Made by a program: the position numbers and the translations under genes. Below are positions 16,779 through 24,877 of a stretch of 64,000 nt of DNA, piece by piece; the stretch's first letter is position 1, and every line of letters starts with the position of its first letter. Below the pieces are notes generated by a model. It ran no database searches, was not told where the DNA came from, and saw only the letters and a program-made list of their open reading frames with translations. Origin of the DNA: Paenibacillus timonensis (GTDB taxonomy: Bacteria; Bacillota; Bacilli; Paenibacillales; Paenibacillaceae). The stretch spans positions 32,364 to 96,363 of the forward strand of contig NZ_JAKSXN010000011.1 in the NCBI RefSeq assembly GCF_022427145.1. The letters run 5' to 3'.

Positions 16779-18083
16779 TTAATCGTAGTTGCGGACGGCC
16801 GGGGTAAACATGACGGCCAGGACGGCTAACGTACCGATCGAGGCAAACAGCGCAATCGTTTGTAGGCCGCCGATGGAGTCGGCAAGCCAACCGACAACGA
16901 TGTATCCGATGGGGAGCAGGGCGAACGACCCCAGCATATCGAGGCTGGCCACGCGGCCGAACGTTTCCTGGGGAACCATCTCCTGCATGCTGGTTTCCCA
17001 AATCAAGCCAAACATCATCAAACCGAAACCCTCTAGGGCAAAGAGCACGCATAGGACAGCCGGCGCAGGGGCAGTAGCCATCAGCAGCAGGGAAATCCCG
17101 CTCAACAAGGCGCCGCCATAAGCAAACAGGCCGCGGTGCCGCCAGCGCTTCTTCGCTCCAAACAGCAAGCCGGCTGCGATCGCACCTATCCCTGAGCAGG
17201 TCACGGCGATGCCGTAAACATACGGTTTCAAGTCCAGGTGGATTTTGAATAACCAGGGGATGACCACGGTGATGATCGCACCAAAGCAGATGTTGACTAA
17301 GGAAAAGGCCAAGATGGTAATCCATAGCCATGGTTTGGCTCTCAGCACAGCCAAGCCTTCCTTGAAATCCGCGCTCATCCCCGCGCTTTTTCCGGTTTCC
17401 TTCGGTTGATAGGGAACGAGCTTCCGTAGTCCGAAGAGGCATAGGAAGGAAACGACATACGTCAGGGCATCGAGGGCGACCCCCCAGCCGGCCGAGAAGA
17501 ACGTGACCAGCACGCCGCCCAGGGAAGGTCCGATCAGACGTACGGCCTGATTGCTGATCTGCGTTAACGCATTAGCCGAATTCCGGATATCCGGGGTAAA
17601 AACTGCGGCGCGCGTGGCGGCGTAAGCCGGTTGGAACAAGCCGTCCATTAAGCCGTACGACGTGACCAGGATAAACAGCAATTGAATCGTTAAGTCGTCC
17701 GTAAACAGAAGCACGGCTAAGACACCCATGACCGAAAAACGAAGCAGGTCCGTCAGCAACATCAGATTCGTGCGATTATAGCGATCGACCAGCGTACCGG
17801 AGATAGGCAACATGATGATATTGGGTAACATGTATGCAGCCATGAGCAAACCCATCGTGGTCGACGAGCCGGTCAGGGAATAGACGATGATCGGCAGAAT
17901 GACCAAAGTAACGGAGCTGCCGAGGAAAGAAACGAGCTGTCCGAGCCATAAATAGGGAAACGCTTCGGACTTTCGGAACGGCTCGGCGAATCCTGCGAAC
18001 GGATTCCTGGCCCCAGGCTTGTCGGCCGGCCGGGCCGCTTGCCTAGATGCATCGTCTTCCAATTGTGAAGTTTCAAGATTCAT
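16779..18083 (-). CDS. MFS efflux transporter
   Basis: A 434-residue membrane protein with about 12 hydrophobic spans after a 60-residue hydrophilic head. It belongs to the enterobactin-exporter-like / MefA-type drug:H+ antiporters, as seen by LWLGQLVSFLGSSVTLVILPIIVY in span 1 and the ALTQISNQAVRLIGPSLGGVLV segment in span 5. The true start is the ATG at 18083, with AGGAGGG about 11 bases upstream; the longer frame overlaps the regulator gene. It is co-transcribed with the ArsR-type regulator, whose stop is 19 bases upstream, so export of a toxic compound under repressor control is likely. Substrate unknown. Confidence 0.92.
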   Translation of the reverse strand: MNLETSQLEDDASRQAARPADKPGARNPFAGFAEPFRKSEAFPYLWLGQLVSFLGSSVTLVILPIIVYSLTGSSTTMGLLMAAYMLPNIIMLPISGTLVDRYNRTNLMLLTDLLRFSVMGVLAVLLFTDDLTIQLLFILVTSYGLMDGLFQPAYAATRAAVFTPDIRNSANALTQISNQAVRLIGPSLGGVLVTFFSAGWGVALDALTYVVSFLCLFGLRKLVPYQPKETGKSAGMSADFKEGLAVLRAKPWLWITILAFSLVNICFGAIITVVIPWLFKIHLDLKPYVYGIAVTCSGIGAIAAGLLFGAKKRWRHRGLFAYGGALLSGISLLLMATAPAPAVLCVLFALEGFGLMMFGLIWETSMQEMVPQETFGRVASLDMLGSFALLPIGYIVVGWLADSIGGLQTIALFASIGTLAVLAVMFTPAVRNYD

Positions 18084-18102
18084 AGAAACGGAACCCTCCT
18101 CG

Positions 18103-18585
18103 TCATCCTTCGGAACCTGCGTCGCTGTCCTGTACGCGCCCCAAGGTGAATAATACGCCGTATTCGGCGCCATCGGTGTCCTTTGCTTCCCATTTACGTA
18201 TCAGGGCATCCAATTCGCCGATAAATTCCTGATATTGGTCCGTGGATAGAAGCAACCGCGTTGCCGCCCGGTATCGCGGAGCACCATCAACATAATTGAA
18301 TTCCGTGAACTGGTCGGGCTTGAAATACGTTGTTTTGGAACGGTAATACTTCTCGATAACGCCGCCAACCGTCTGGGTTTTAACCAAGTCCAAGAGCCCG
18401 CCGTCATGCAGCTTCTGGATGTGGTAATGCACGTTTCCGGGGGTTTTACCCAGTAGATCGGCGACCTGCTTGGAGGTATGGGGTTCATTGGCCAATACGT
18501 TCAGGATCTTGATCCGCAACGCGCTTTCGAGGAGTTTGCTCTGCTCGGCGTTGATTGGCATAGGAACATTCTTGCTGCCGCTCAT
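18103..18585 (-). CDS. ArsR-type winged-helix regulator
   Basis: A 160-residue DNA-binding protein with an N-terminal winged helix (LESALRIKILNVLANEPHTSKQVADLLGKTPGNVHYHIQKLHDGGLLDLV, residues 17-65). The C-terminal half (TTYFKPDQF, LSTDQYQEFIGELDALIRKW) is a helical effector or dimer part typical of the HTH_20 group that pairs with MFS exporters. It has no CxC metal motif, so it is not an arsenic or metal sensor of the standard kind. AAGGAGGAG lies 5 bases before the ATG. It heads the regulator-exporter operon and likely represses it through the repeats at 18637-18676. Confidence 0.9.
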   Translation of the reverse strand: MSGSKNVPMPINAEQSKLLESALRIKILNVLANEPHTSKQVADLLGKTPGNVHYHIQKLHDGGLLDLVKTQTVGGVIEKYYRSKTTYFKPDQFTEFNYVDGAPRYRAATRLLLSTDQYQEFIGELDALIRKWEAKDTDGAEYGVLFTLGRVQDSDAGSEG

Positions 18586-18636
18586 CCTTTCTCCTCCTTC
18601 AATTCATGGATGTTTGCGATTCGCTCTGAAACACAT

Positions 18637-18676
18637 ATCAATCTAAATTACAGTACGATCTGGATTACAGATTGAT
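18637..18676. promoter_or_regulatory. Candidate operator of the regulator-exporter operon
   Basis: The outer arms ATCAATCT (18637-18644) and AGATTGAT (18669-18676) form an inverted repeat. Inside, TCTAAATTACAG and TCTGGATTACAG form two direct repeats 17 bases apart. The site covers the predicted transcription start and first bases of the operon, where a bound repressor would block initiation. Confidence 0.6.
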
Positions 18677-18704
18677 AGTATAGGAAGAAGGATGGATTTG
18701 TCAA
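18677..18704 (-). promoter_or_regulatory. Promoter of the regulator-MFS operon
   Basis: On the minus strand TTGACA (18704-18699), 16-base spacer, TATACT (18682-18677). The candidate operator starts directly downstream of the -10. Confidence 0.75.
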
Positions 18705-18753
18705 GAAACCCTGTTTATAATGGGAAGACATGATTCGGAAAAGGGGTTATCGC

Positions 18754-19185
18754 ATGAAGTTCAGTGAAATCGAAGCTTCCGCCTGGGAAGAGCTGCGCCC
18801 ATATTTGGACACCTGCCTCATTCCGGTAACGGGATTAACCGGCCTGGAACGACCGTATGAAGTAACGGAAAAGTTGGAAAGACTGAGGGATGTCCTCGAT
18901 TGGGTGGAAATTCCTTTCAAAGGGAGAGTGGTCACGTACCCTTCTTTCCAATATCAAACAGAGGGGATGCCGCGCTTTGTAAATGATCTGTGTCGAAATG
19001 TCAAGTCTAGCGGATTTGCTTATGCCATCGTCGTTTCAGCGGACTTCGAGTGGAATAGCGAGGAGCTTCCGGATGCTGATTTAATCGTGACGTTACGCGG
19101 GTTCTCGGCGGATTCCGGGGGCGCGGCGGGAGGACAAGTGAAGGCGGCCGTACAAGAAATGTGGCAAGCCGATAAGGGGTTTTGA
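18754..19185 (+). CDS. ypiF: DUF2487 family protein, YpiF-like
   Basis: A 143-residue soluble protein with the DUF2487 pattern KFSEIEASAWEELRPYLDTCLIPVTGLTG at the start and VVTYPSFQY, FAYAIVVSADFEW further on. In B. subtilis ypiF stands directly before qcrABC, and the same is true here, which supports the assignment. The ATG at 18754 has AAGGGG 8 bases upstream. The function is unknown. It is separated from qcrA by a promoter region of 177 bases. Confidence 0.85.
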   Translation: MKFSEIEASAWEELRPYLDTCLIPVTGLTGLERPYEVTEKLERLRDVLDWVEIPFKGRVVTYPSFQYQTEGMPRFVNDLCRNVKSSGFAYAIVVSADFEWNSEELPDADLIVTLRGFSADSGGAAGGQVKAAVQEMWQADKGF

Positions 19186-19253
19186 TTGTGACAAAATATC
19201 GACAATTTCAAGGCTGACAGGCTTTTCGACGGCCAAAAAAATGTGTCAAATTC

Positions 19254-19282
19254 TTGACGCTCTCAAAACGCTAATATATTAT
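19254..19282 (+). promoter_or_regulatory. Sigma-A promoter of qcrABC
   Basis: TTGACG (19254-19259), 17-base spacer, TATTAT (19277-19282). Confidence 0.72.
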
Positions 19283-19301
19283 TAATATGTCTTACGCGAT
19301 G

Positions 19302-19320
19302 TTGTGATAATTATCATTGA
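19302..19320. promoter_or_regulatory. Palindrome in qcr leader, Rex- or Fur-like
   Basis: The 12-bp perfect palindrome TGATAATTATCA (19305-19316) lies just after the predicted qcr start. Its left side TTGTGAT matches the first half of a Rex box (TTGTGAA-N4-TTCACAA), but the right side is poor; GATAAT/ATTATC hexamers also recall a Fur box. Which regulator, if any, binds is open. rex lies elsewhere in this window (37993). Confidence 0.35.
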
Positions 19321-19362
19321 AACGTTCGGAAACAATTGCTTGGCAAAGGGGGTTGAAGACAT

Positions 19363-19905
19363 ATGAGCAATCAGCATGACCAGCAGGAATCCTCGCATAA
19401 ACCGCCTATTCGCAAAGAGATGTCCCGTCGGCAATTTCTTACATACACGCTTGGGGGCGCCACTGCATTCATGGTGGGTGGGGTGACGCTTCCTATGGTT
19501 CGTTTCGCGGTTGACCCGATTCTGCACAAGAAAGGCGAAGGCACCTTCGTCAAAGTTGTGGAAGTCAGCAAAATTACCAGCGAACCGCAGGAATTTTCGT
19601 TCGAGCTCAAGCAGCAGGACGGCTGGTACCTAAGTACGGCCTCCCTTACGGCTTGGATTCGCAAAGACGAGAGCGGAAATATTTATGCGCTTTCACCGAT
19701 TTGTAAGCATTTGGGATGTACGGTCGGTTGGAATAACGACACGAATTTTCCGGATGAATACCACTGCCCTTGCCATGGCGCGCATTACACCAAGGAAGGC
19801 AAGCAGTTGGCGGTCGCGTCGAAGCCGCTTGACGAGTACAAGGTTATGATTAAGGACGATTGGGTTTATCTGGGGGATATTATCCCGAACACCATCGTGA
19901 AATAA
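19363..19905 (+). CDS. qcrA: Menaquinol:cytochrome c reductase, Rieske iron-sulfur subunit
   Basis: The 180-residue Rieske subunit of the bc complex. After a basic SRRQF segment that can act as a twin-arginine-type signal, one membrane anchor spans about residues 27-46. The [2Fe-2S] ligands are C114 and H116 (in SPICKHLGCT) and C135 and H138 (in YHCPCHGAH); C119 and C137 form the stabilising disulfide pair. AAGGGGG lies 11 bases before the ATG. It passes electrons from menaquinol to the c-type haem of QcrC. qcrB follows 16 bases later. Confidence 0.97.
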   Translation: MSNQHDQQESSHKPPIRKEMSRRQFLTYTLGGATAFMVGGVTLPMVRFAVDPILHKKGEGTFVKVVEVSKITSEPQEFSFELKQQDGWYLSTASLTAWIRKDESGNIYALSPICKHLGCTVGWNNDTNFPDEYHCPCHGAHYTKEGKQLAVASKPLDEYKVMIKDDWVYLGDIIPNTIVK

Positions 19906-19921
19906 GGAGGCGTAGATTCGG

Positions 19922-20593
19922 ATGTTTAAAAATGTGTACAACTGGATAGACGAACGTCTTGATATCACGCCGATCTGGCGCGATGTGGCCGATCACGAGG
20001 TTCCGGAGCACGTTAACCCGGCGCATCACTTTTCCGCGTTTGTGTATTGCTTCGGCGGCTTGACGTTTTTTATCACGGTCATCCAGATCTTGTCGGGGAT
20101 GTTCCTGACCATGTATTACGTTCCCGATATTATTAACGCCTATGCCAGCGTGGAATACTTGCAGACGCAGGTCGCCTTTGGCCAAATCGTTCGCGGGATG
20201 CACCACTGGGGGGCAAGCTTGGTTATCGTAATGATGTTCTTACATACGCTTCGCGTGTTCTTCACCGGTTCCTATAAAGCGCCGCGCGAAATGAACTGGG
20301 TTGTCGGCATGCTGATTTTCTTCGTCATGATCGGTCTCGGCCTGACGGGATACCTGCTGCCTTGGGATAACAAAGCTTATTTCGCCACGAAGGTCACATT
20401 GGAAATCGCCAACTCCGTACCGGTGCTTGGCCCGATCATCAAGGAGCTGCTGCAGGGCGGTTCGATCGTAGGCGCGGAAACGTTAACCCGGTTCTTTGCC
20501 ATTCACGTGTTCTTCCTTCCGGCGGTATTGCTGATTCTCTTGGTGGGTCACTTTATCATGATCCGCAGACAAGGGATTTCCGGCCCGTTGTAA
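19922..20593 (+). CDS. qcrB: Menaquinol:cytochrome c reductase, cytochrome b6 subunit
   Basis: A 223-residue integral membrane protein of the b6-type (four main spans), the length of the Bacillus homologue. Haem-ligand His are in GMHHWGASLVIVMMFLHTLRVFF (about residues 93-115) and in the last spans (FAIHVFFLPAVLLILLVGHFIM). The quinone-site segment GYLLPWDNKAYFATKV is conserved. AAGGAGG lies 11 bases before the ATG. A long hairpin separates it from qcrC, which may adjust relative expression. Confidence 0.97.
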   Translation: MFKNVYNWIDERLDITPIWRDVADHEVPEHVNPAHHFSAFVYCFGGLTFFITVIQILSGMFLTMYYVPDIINAYASVEYLQTQVAFGQIVRGMHHWGASLVIVMMFLHTLRVFFTGSYKAPREMNWVVGMLIFFVMIGLGLTGYLLPWDNKAYFATKVTLEIANSVPVLGPIIKELLQGGSIVGAETLTRFFAIHVFFLPAVLLILLVGHFIMIRRQGISGPL

Positions 20594-20596
20594 GAA

Positions 20597-20647
20597 ACGA
20601 TGTTAACGAAACGATTCGACGTCGAGTCTTCGTTTTGGCTCCATCGT
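20597..20647 (+). other. Extended intercistronic hairpin between qcrB and qcrC
   Basis: ACGATG (20597-20602) pairs with CATCGT (20642-20647), AACGAA (20605-20610) with TTCGTT (20629-20634), and the tip is the self-complementary TCGACGTCGA. It has no U-run, so it is not a terminator; it could be an RNase processing or mRNA-stability element. Confidence 0.55.
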
Positions 20648-20702
20648 GATCAAAAGATGATGTTTTGAACTACCTCTATAAGAGAAGGGGGGCAAAAAGG
20701 AC

Positions 20703-21578
20703 ATGGCTCATCATGACAATTCTAAGGAAAAAGTCGTGTTCGTCGGCGATTCCCGCGTCCGCAAGGGCAAAGGCTTTATCACGCCGCCGGATTATACGGC
20801 TTATCCCGGCAAGTCGGAAGCGTTCATTCCTAACTTTTTGCTGAAGGAATGGATGGTCGGCGTCGTCGTGCTCGTCGGCTTCCTTGTGCTGACCATTTCC
20901 GAACCGGCTCCGCTTGGCTTCCCGGCCAATCCGACCGCTTCGGTTATTCCGATGCCGGACTGGTACTTCCTGTTTCTGTATCAATATTTGAAATATCCGT
21001 ATGCCTCCGGCGACTACGTCGTGCTGGGTACCATGGGGATACCGGGCGTCATGTTCGGCGGGTTGTTGCTTGCGCCTTTCCTCGATCGGGGCAAGGAACG
21101 CCGTTTCTATAAACGTCCGATTGCTTCGTCGCTGATGTTGCTGTCGATTGCCGCGGTCGTCTATTTGACGAACTTCGCTTGGACGCATTACCAGCATGAA
21201 CTGGAAGCGACGGGTCAAGTTCCGGAACATATTCAGCGGGAAGAGAAAGCCCGCGAGAACCGGGAAAAAGGCTTGCCGACATCCAATGCGAAATCCCAGG
21301 AAGAAGTCGCCATCGTGGACAAAGACGATCCGGCGATGGAGCTGTACAAGAAAGCCACTTGCGTATCGTGCCATGCCGCGGACCTGAAAGGGGCGGGCGG
21401 ACCATCGCTGCGCGGAGTCGGCGACAAGCATGACAAGGAAGCGATTCTTTCCATCATTAAAGAAGGCTATAACGGCAAGATGCCTGAGATGTACACTACG
21501 GCGATCAATGCCGGCCTGACGGATCAGGATATCGACCACTTGGCCGAATGGCTTGCGAAACAAAAAGCGGAACAGTAA
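20703..21578 (+). CDS. qcrC: Menaquinol:cytochrome c reductase, subunit IV fused to cytochrome c
   Basis: A 291-residue fusion typical of Bacillales. The N-terminal two thirds match cytochrome b6f subunit IV, with three membrane spans (about residues 50-70, 106-126 and 142-160) and the PDWYF motif near residue 85. The C-terminal domain outside the membrane has a single haem-c site CVSCH (220-224) and a Met ligand in GKMPEM (260 or 263). AGAAGGGGGG precedes the ATG. It carries electrons to the terminal cytochrome c oxidase. A terminator follows 17 bases after the stop. Confidence 0.97.
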   Translation: MAHHDNSKEKVVFVGDSRVRKGKGFITPPDYTAYPGKSEAFIPNFLLKEWMVGVVVLVGFLVLTISEPAPLGFPANPTASVIPMPDWYFLFLYQYLKYPYASGDYVVLGTMGIPGVMFGGLLLAPFLDRGKERRFYKRPIASSLMLLSIAAVVYLTNFAWTHYQHELEATGQVPEHIQREEKARENREKGLPTSNAKSQEEVAIVDKDDPAMELYKKATCVSCHAADLKGAGGPSLRGVGDKHDKEAILSIIKEGYNGKMPEMYTTAINAGLTDQDIDHLAEWLAKQKAEQ

Positions 21579-21594
21579 AATAGAATGTAATGGG

Positions 21595-21625
21595 AAAACC
21601 TGATCGTGATGCGGTCAGGTTTTTT
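21595..21625 (+). terminator. Terminator of qcrABC
   Basis: Stem AAACCTGA/TCAGGTTT (21596-21603 with 21615-21622) with a T-run. It lies upstream of ypjA, so ypjA depends on readthrough or its own weak promoter. Confidence 0.85.
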
Positions 21626-21683
21626 AAGCTTGCGCGCCGGATTGGCGAGGAACGTGCGTGTTCTCGGCGCCATTTTCGTGAAA

Positions 21684-22325
21684 ATGAGGGATATCGCGTT
21701 GAAATTATCGGATCTTTGGAGCACATCGTTTCTATCCTCCCGCATCATCCTCTGGGCCTTGTTCGTATGTAATCTGCTGGGAACGGCTTACGGCTACATC
21801 TGGTATGACGCCCAGCTCGCGGATACTTGGCGAAATCACCCGCATTGGCAAATCGTCTTCGTACCGGACAGTCCGACGGCGAGTTTGTTTTTTACGTTAA
21901 GCTTGTTATTCCTGTTGTTCCCGGGAAAGCTCGGGAAGTATTATCGACTTCGCACCTTGATCGAGGGACTAGCCGTCGTTACAAGCGTGAAATATGGCGT
22001 GTGGGCCGTGTCGATGATCTTCGCCGGAGCGTATCAGGGCGGGGAGCTCGTATGGCAGGACTGGATGCTGGTCACCTCCCATTTGGCAATGGCCGTGGAG
22101 TCGCTGCTATTCGTCCGATTGTACAAGTTCGGTCCGTTGATGCTGCTTGGAGCCGGAGCCTGGACGTTGCTTAATGATACGGTGGACTATACGTACGAGG
22201 TGTACCCGTGGTTGCCGGAGACGTTATGGGACGACGTGTCCGGAGTTGCGGTCTTTACCGTGGTCTTGACGTTTGCCAGCGTCGCCGCCGGATGGCTAGC
22301 GTTGAAACGGGCCAAACGTGCTTAA
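21684..22325 (+). CDS. ypjA: DUF1405 membrane protein, YpjA-like
   Basis: A 213-residue protein with about six hydrophobic spans (ILWALFVCNLLGTAYGYIW, LFFTLSLLFLLF, SVKYGVWAVSMIFAGAY, MLVTSHLAMAVESLLF, LMLLGAGAWTLLNDTVDY, VAVFTVVLTFASVAAG). The sequence and the position after qcrC match B. subtilis ypjA. The start is uncertain: the frame opens at 21606 inside the terminator loop, which is impossible for this transcript; the ATG at 21684 and GTG at 21678 lack a good ribosome binding site. Function unknown. Confidence 0.85.
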   Translation: MRDIALKLSDLWSTSFLSSRIILWALFVCNLLGTAYGYIWYDAQLADTWRNHPHWQIVFVPDSPTASLFFTLSLLFLLFPGKLGKYYRLRTLIEGLAVVTSVKYGVWAVSMIFAGAYQGGELVWQDWMLVTSHLAMAVESLLFVRLYKFGPLMLLGAGAWTLLNDTVDYTYEVYPWLPETLWDDVSGVAVFTVVLTFASVAAGWLALKRAKRA

Positions 22326-22383
22326 GAGCAAGGTTCTAACGTAGGACAGCCTGCCATACCATGATGGTAGGGAGGGGATGTCC

Positions 22384-23316
22384 GTGAGTAGAATTTGGAT
22401 GAAAGGGACGGCGGCCGCGCTGATTCTGCTTGCCGTGATGCTGATCTGGAGCACGGCGGCTTTGGCTCAACCGGAAGAGAACGGAAGCGCAGGGGCTGCT
22501 GGCAAGGCAGGAACATCATCGGCAAGCGCGCCTGCCTTATCCGAGCAGGAGCGCAGCGAGCGGCTGAGCCAGCTCGAATCCGCCTCGGAACGGTTGTACG
22601 AGCACATGCAGCAGGGAAGTACCCAGGAGGCGCTGGCCGATATGGAATCGTTGATCGGGGCTTTGGAGGGCGTAACCTTCAAGGGATTGACGTCGGTGGA
22701 AGGGATCCATGCTTTGGCTGAAACGATCATGGACACCAAGGAAACGTTGGCAAGAGCCGAGGTCCGGCCGGAGGAGTGGGCGTTTTCCTCGGCCCGCTTG
22801 CGGCTGGCGGTAAACAGCCTGCTGCATCCGGATAAGGCCTTATGGCAGCAATATTATAAAGTGATGGCTGATAACCTGCGGCAGATGAACCAGGCGCGCG
22901 CCGGCGGGAAACCGGCGGAGGTGCGCAAGGCGTTTCAGGCTCTGCAAGACCATTACGAAGTGATTCGTCCGGCTGCGGTGATCCGGCGTCCGGCGTCCGA
23001 AGTCAACCGGTTCGATTCTTGGTTGTCCTACGCCGGTCGGTTGAGCAACGAACAGACCTGGGACGAAGCGGCGCTGAAAGGGGCCATCGTTCAGGGGGAG
23101 GGCGCACTTAAAGGATTGTTTGGCCGCCGGGGAGACGAGCCCGTCTTTCTGCCGATCACCGGCTTCGAAAACCCCTGGTATTGGAGCGGCCTGATCGGGC
23201 TTTGGATCGTGCTCGCCTTAACCTATACGGGCATCCGCAAGTATCGTGCTTCGCAAACGGTCTCCGCCGTGCGGGAGAAGCGCCGGGAGGAGGACGCCCA
23301 CCGATACCGGCTGTAG
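22384..23316 (+). CDS. ypjB: YpjB-like sporulation-associated membrane protein
   Basis: A 310-residue protein with an N-terminal signal peptide (TAAALILLAVMLIWSTAALAQ), a long helical extracytoplasmic domain, and one C-terminal span (YWSGLIGLWIVLALTYTGI) followed by a basic tail. Position after ypjA and this architecture match B. subtilis YpjB. The GTG at 22384 is six bases after GGAGGGG; the ATG at 22378 abuts it. Family annotation links it to sporulation, but the role is not known in detail. Confidence 0.82.
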   Translation: MSRIWMKGTAAALILLAVMLIWSTAALAQPEENGSAGAAGKAGTSSASAPALSEQERSERLSQLESASERLYEHMQQGSTQEALADMESLIGALEGVTFKGLTSVEGIHALAETIMDTKETLARAEVRPEEWAFSSARLRLAVNSLLHPDKALWQQYYKVMADNLRQMNQARAGGKPAEVRKAFQALQDHYEVIRPAAVIRRPASEVNRFDSWLSYAGRLSNEQTWDEAALKGAIVQGEGALKGLFGRRGDEPVFLPITGFENPWYWSGLIGLWIVLALTYTGIRKYRASQTVSAVREKRREEDAHRYRL

Positions 23317-23363
23317 GTGATAGTGAGGAACTATTTTACCGCTATCATATCTAGGGGCATATC

Positions 23364-23409
23364 AAAAAAAGCAGAGAGACAAGGGAATCCCTTAGCCTTT
23401 CTGCTTTTT
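23364..23409. terminator. Bidirectional terminator between ypjB and the YitT-family gene
   Basis: AAAAAGCAGA pairs with TCTGCTTTTT and an inner AGGGA/TCCCT extends the hairpin; A-run on one side and T-run on the other serve both convergent genes. Confidence 0.85.
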
Positions 23410-23432
23410 GTCATGCTTGCAGGGGGTTAATC

Positions 23433-24302
23433 TCAATCCTCTTTGAACCCTTCCCCATGGACGTCATGCACGTCGCTGATGATGATAAACGCCTGCGGAT
23501 CGACCGATTTGGCGATGGACTGCAGCCGCCGGATCTCCTGTCGCGACACGACGCAGTAAGCCATATGCTTCGCTTGCTTGGAGTAAGCGCCGATCGCCGG
23601 AATCAGCGTCACGCCGCGATCCATTTCCTTCGTAATGATGTCGGCAATCGCCGGCGCATGATCGCTGATGATCGTAAACGCTTTGGCGGAATACGCGCCT
23701 TCCTGAATAAAGTCGATCACTTTGGAAGCGATAAATACGGCCACGAGCGTATACAAAATATTTTCCTTCCTAATATAGAAGAGCGACAATCCGATAATGA
23801 CGATGTCCAGCGTCAAGATGACCTGTCCCATGCTGAAGCCGTATTTGCGTCCGAGAATCCGAGCCACGATGTCCGATCCCCCCGTCGTGCCGCCAAAACG
23901 GAACACGATCCCCAGCCCGGCTCCCAGCGTTACCCCCGCATATAACGATACGAGGATATAATCCGTTTGCGTCTCAAATGGAAGGATCCAGCCTCCTTTG
24001 ATCATCCGCTCGAACAACCATAAGAAGAAAGTCAGCGAGCCGATTCCGATCCCGGTCCAGATGATTTGCCGTCCGCCGAGGATTTTCCAGCCTAATAGAA
24101 ACAACGGAATGTTAAGCAGCAGGTTGGATAGCGAAGGCGAGATGCCAAACGCATAATTCAGCAGCAGCGTTACGCCGGTGACCCCGCCTTCCATCAAATG
24201 GTTGGGTAAGATAAAATAAAGAAGTCCAAACGCATAGATCGCCGTACCCAGCAAGATCGGCAGCAGCGTTTTGAGAATTCCGGAAAATTTGCTCGAAGCC
24301 AT
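23433..24302 (-). CDS. YitT/YpjC-family membrane protein (DUF161 + DUF2179)
   Basis: A 289-residue protein with five or six membrane spans in the first 200 residues (LLPILLGTAIYAFGLLYFILPNHL, GGVTGVTLLLNYAFG, FRFGGTTGGSDIVARILGRKYG) and a soluble C-terminal DUF2179 domain (SDHAPAIADIITKEMDRGVTLIPAIGAYS, VVSRQEIRRLQSIAKSVD). The gene equals ypjC by position in the Bacillus block, here convergent with ypjB. The role is unknown; the C-terminal domain resembles small-ligand binding folds. It is divergent from the MazG-like gene. Confidence 0.9.
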   Translation of the reverse strand: MASSKFSGILKTLLPILLGTAIYAFGLLYFILPNHLMEGGVTGVTLLLNYAFGISPSLSNLLLNIPLFLLGWKILGGRQIIWTGIGIGSLTFFLWLFERMIKGGWILPFETQTDYILVSLYAGVTLGAGLGIVFRFGGTTGGSDIVARILGRKYGFSMGQVILTLDIVIIGLSLFYIRKENILYTLVAVFIASKVIDFIQEGAYSAKAFTIISDHAPAIADIITKEMDRGVTLIPAIGAYSKQAKHMAYCVVSRQEIRRLQSIAKSVDPQAFIIISDVHDVHGEGFKED

Positions 24303-24479
24303 GAAAAAACCTCACCTGTCCCTAACAGAATTTATGTAGATGGTGCGCTGAATTGGCTATTGGATAGATCTGCCTCTCCTAGTATACCTTTTTCCGTGCC
24401 GATTAAAAAATGATTTGTTTTCGTCACCTACTTACGATAACATAGGGAAAAACGGGACAATAAGCGGAGGGATCGGCGC

Positions 24480-24821
24480 TTGGATGCAGACAAAGAGAAA
24501 TCTCTCGCGGAAATGCAGCGCGAAGTAGACCGTTACATCTCGCAGTTTAAAGAGGGGTATTTCAGCCCGCTAACCATGCTGGCCCGAATGGCGGAGGAAG
24601 TCGGCGAGCTGGCCCGCGAGGTCAACCATACTTTTGGCGAAAAACCAAAGAAGAAAGACGAACCGGACAATTCCATCGAATTGGAGTTAGGCGATATTCT
24701 GTTCATTACGATATGCTTCGCCAATTCGCTTGGCATTAATCTGACCGAGGCCCACGATCAGGTCATGCATAAATTCGCGACCCGCGATAAGGACCGATGG
24801 ACGAAAAAGGACACCGAATAG
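24480..24821 (+). CDS. ypjD: MazG-like nucleotide pyrophosphohydrolase, YpjD-type
   Basis: A 113-residue helical protein with the MazG acid motif MAEEVGELAREVNH (about residues 37-50) and the second ELGDILFITICFANSLGINL (about 70-89), which supply the EExxE and ExxD magnesium ligands. It should hydrolyse non-canonical NTPs to NMP and PPi as a housecleaning enzyme. The start is TTG at 24480, 8 bases after GGAGGG. In Bacillus it also stands directly upstream of dapB; here a TPR gene is placed between. Confidence 0.9.
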   Translation: MDADKEKSLAEMQREVDRYISQFKEGYFSPLTMLARMAEEVGELAREVNHTFGEKPKKKDEPDNSIELELGDILFITICFANSLGINLTEAHDQVMHKFATRDKDRWTKKDTE

Positions 24822-24877
24822 CCCCATCCTTCATATGCTGTTAGTATGATCATCCCTACAGCAAAGGGGGATAGCAC

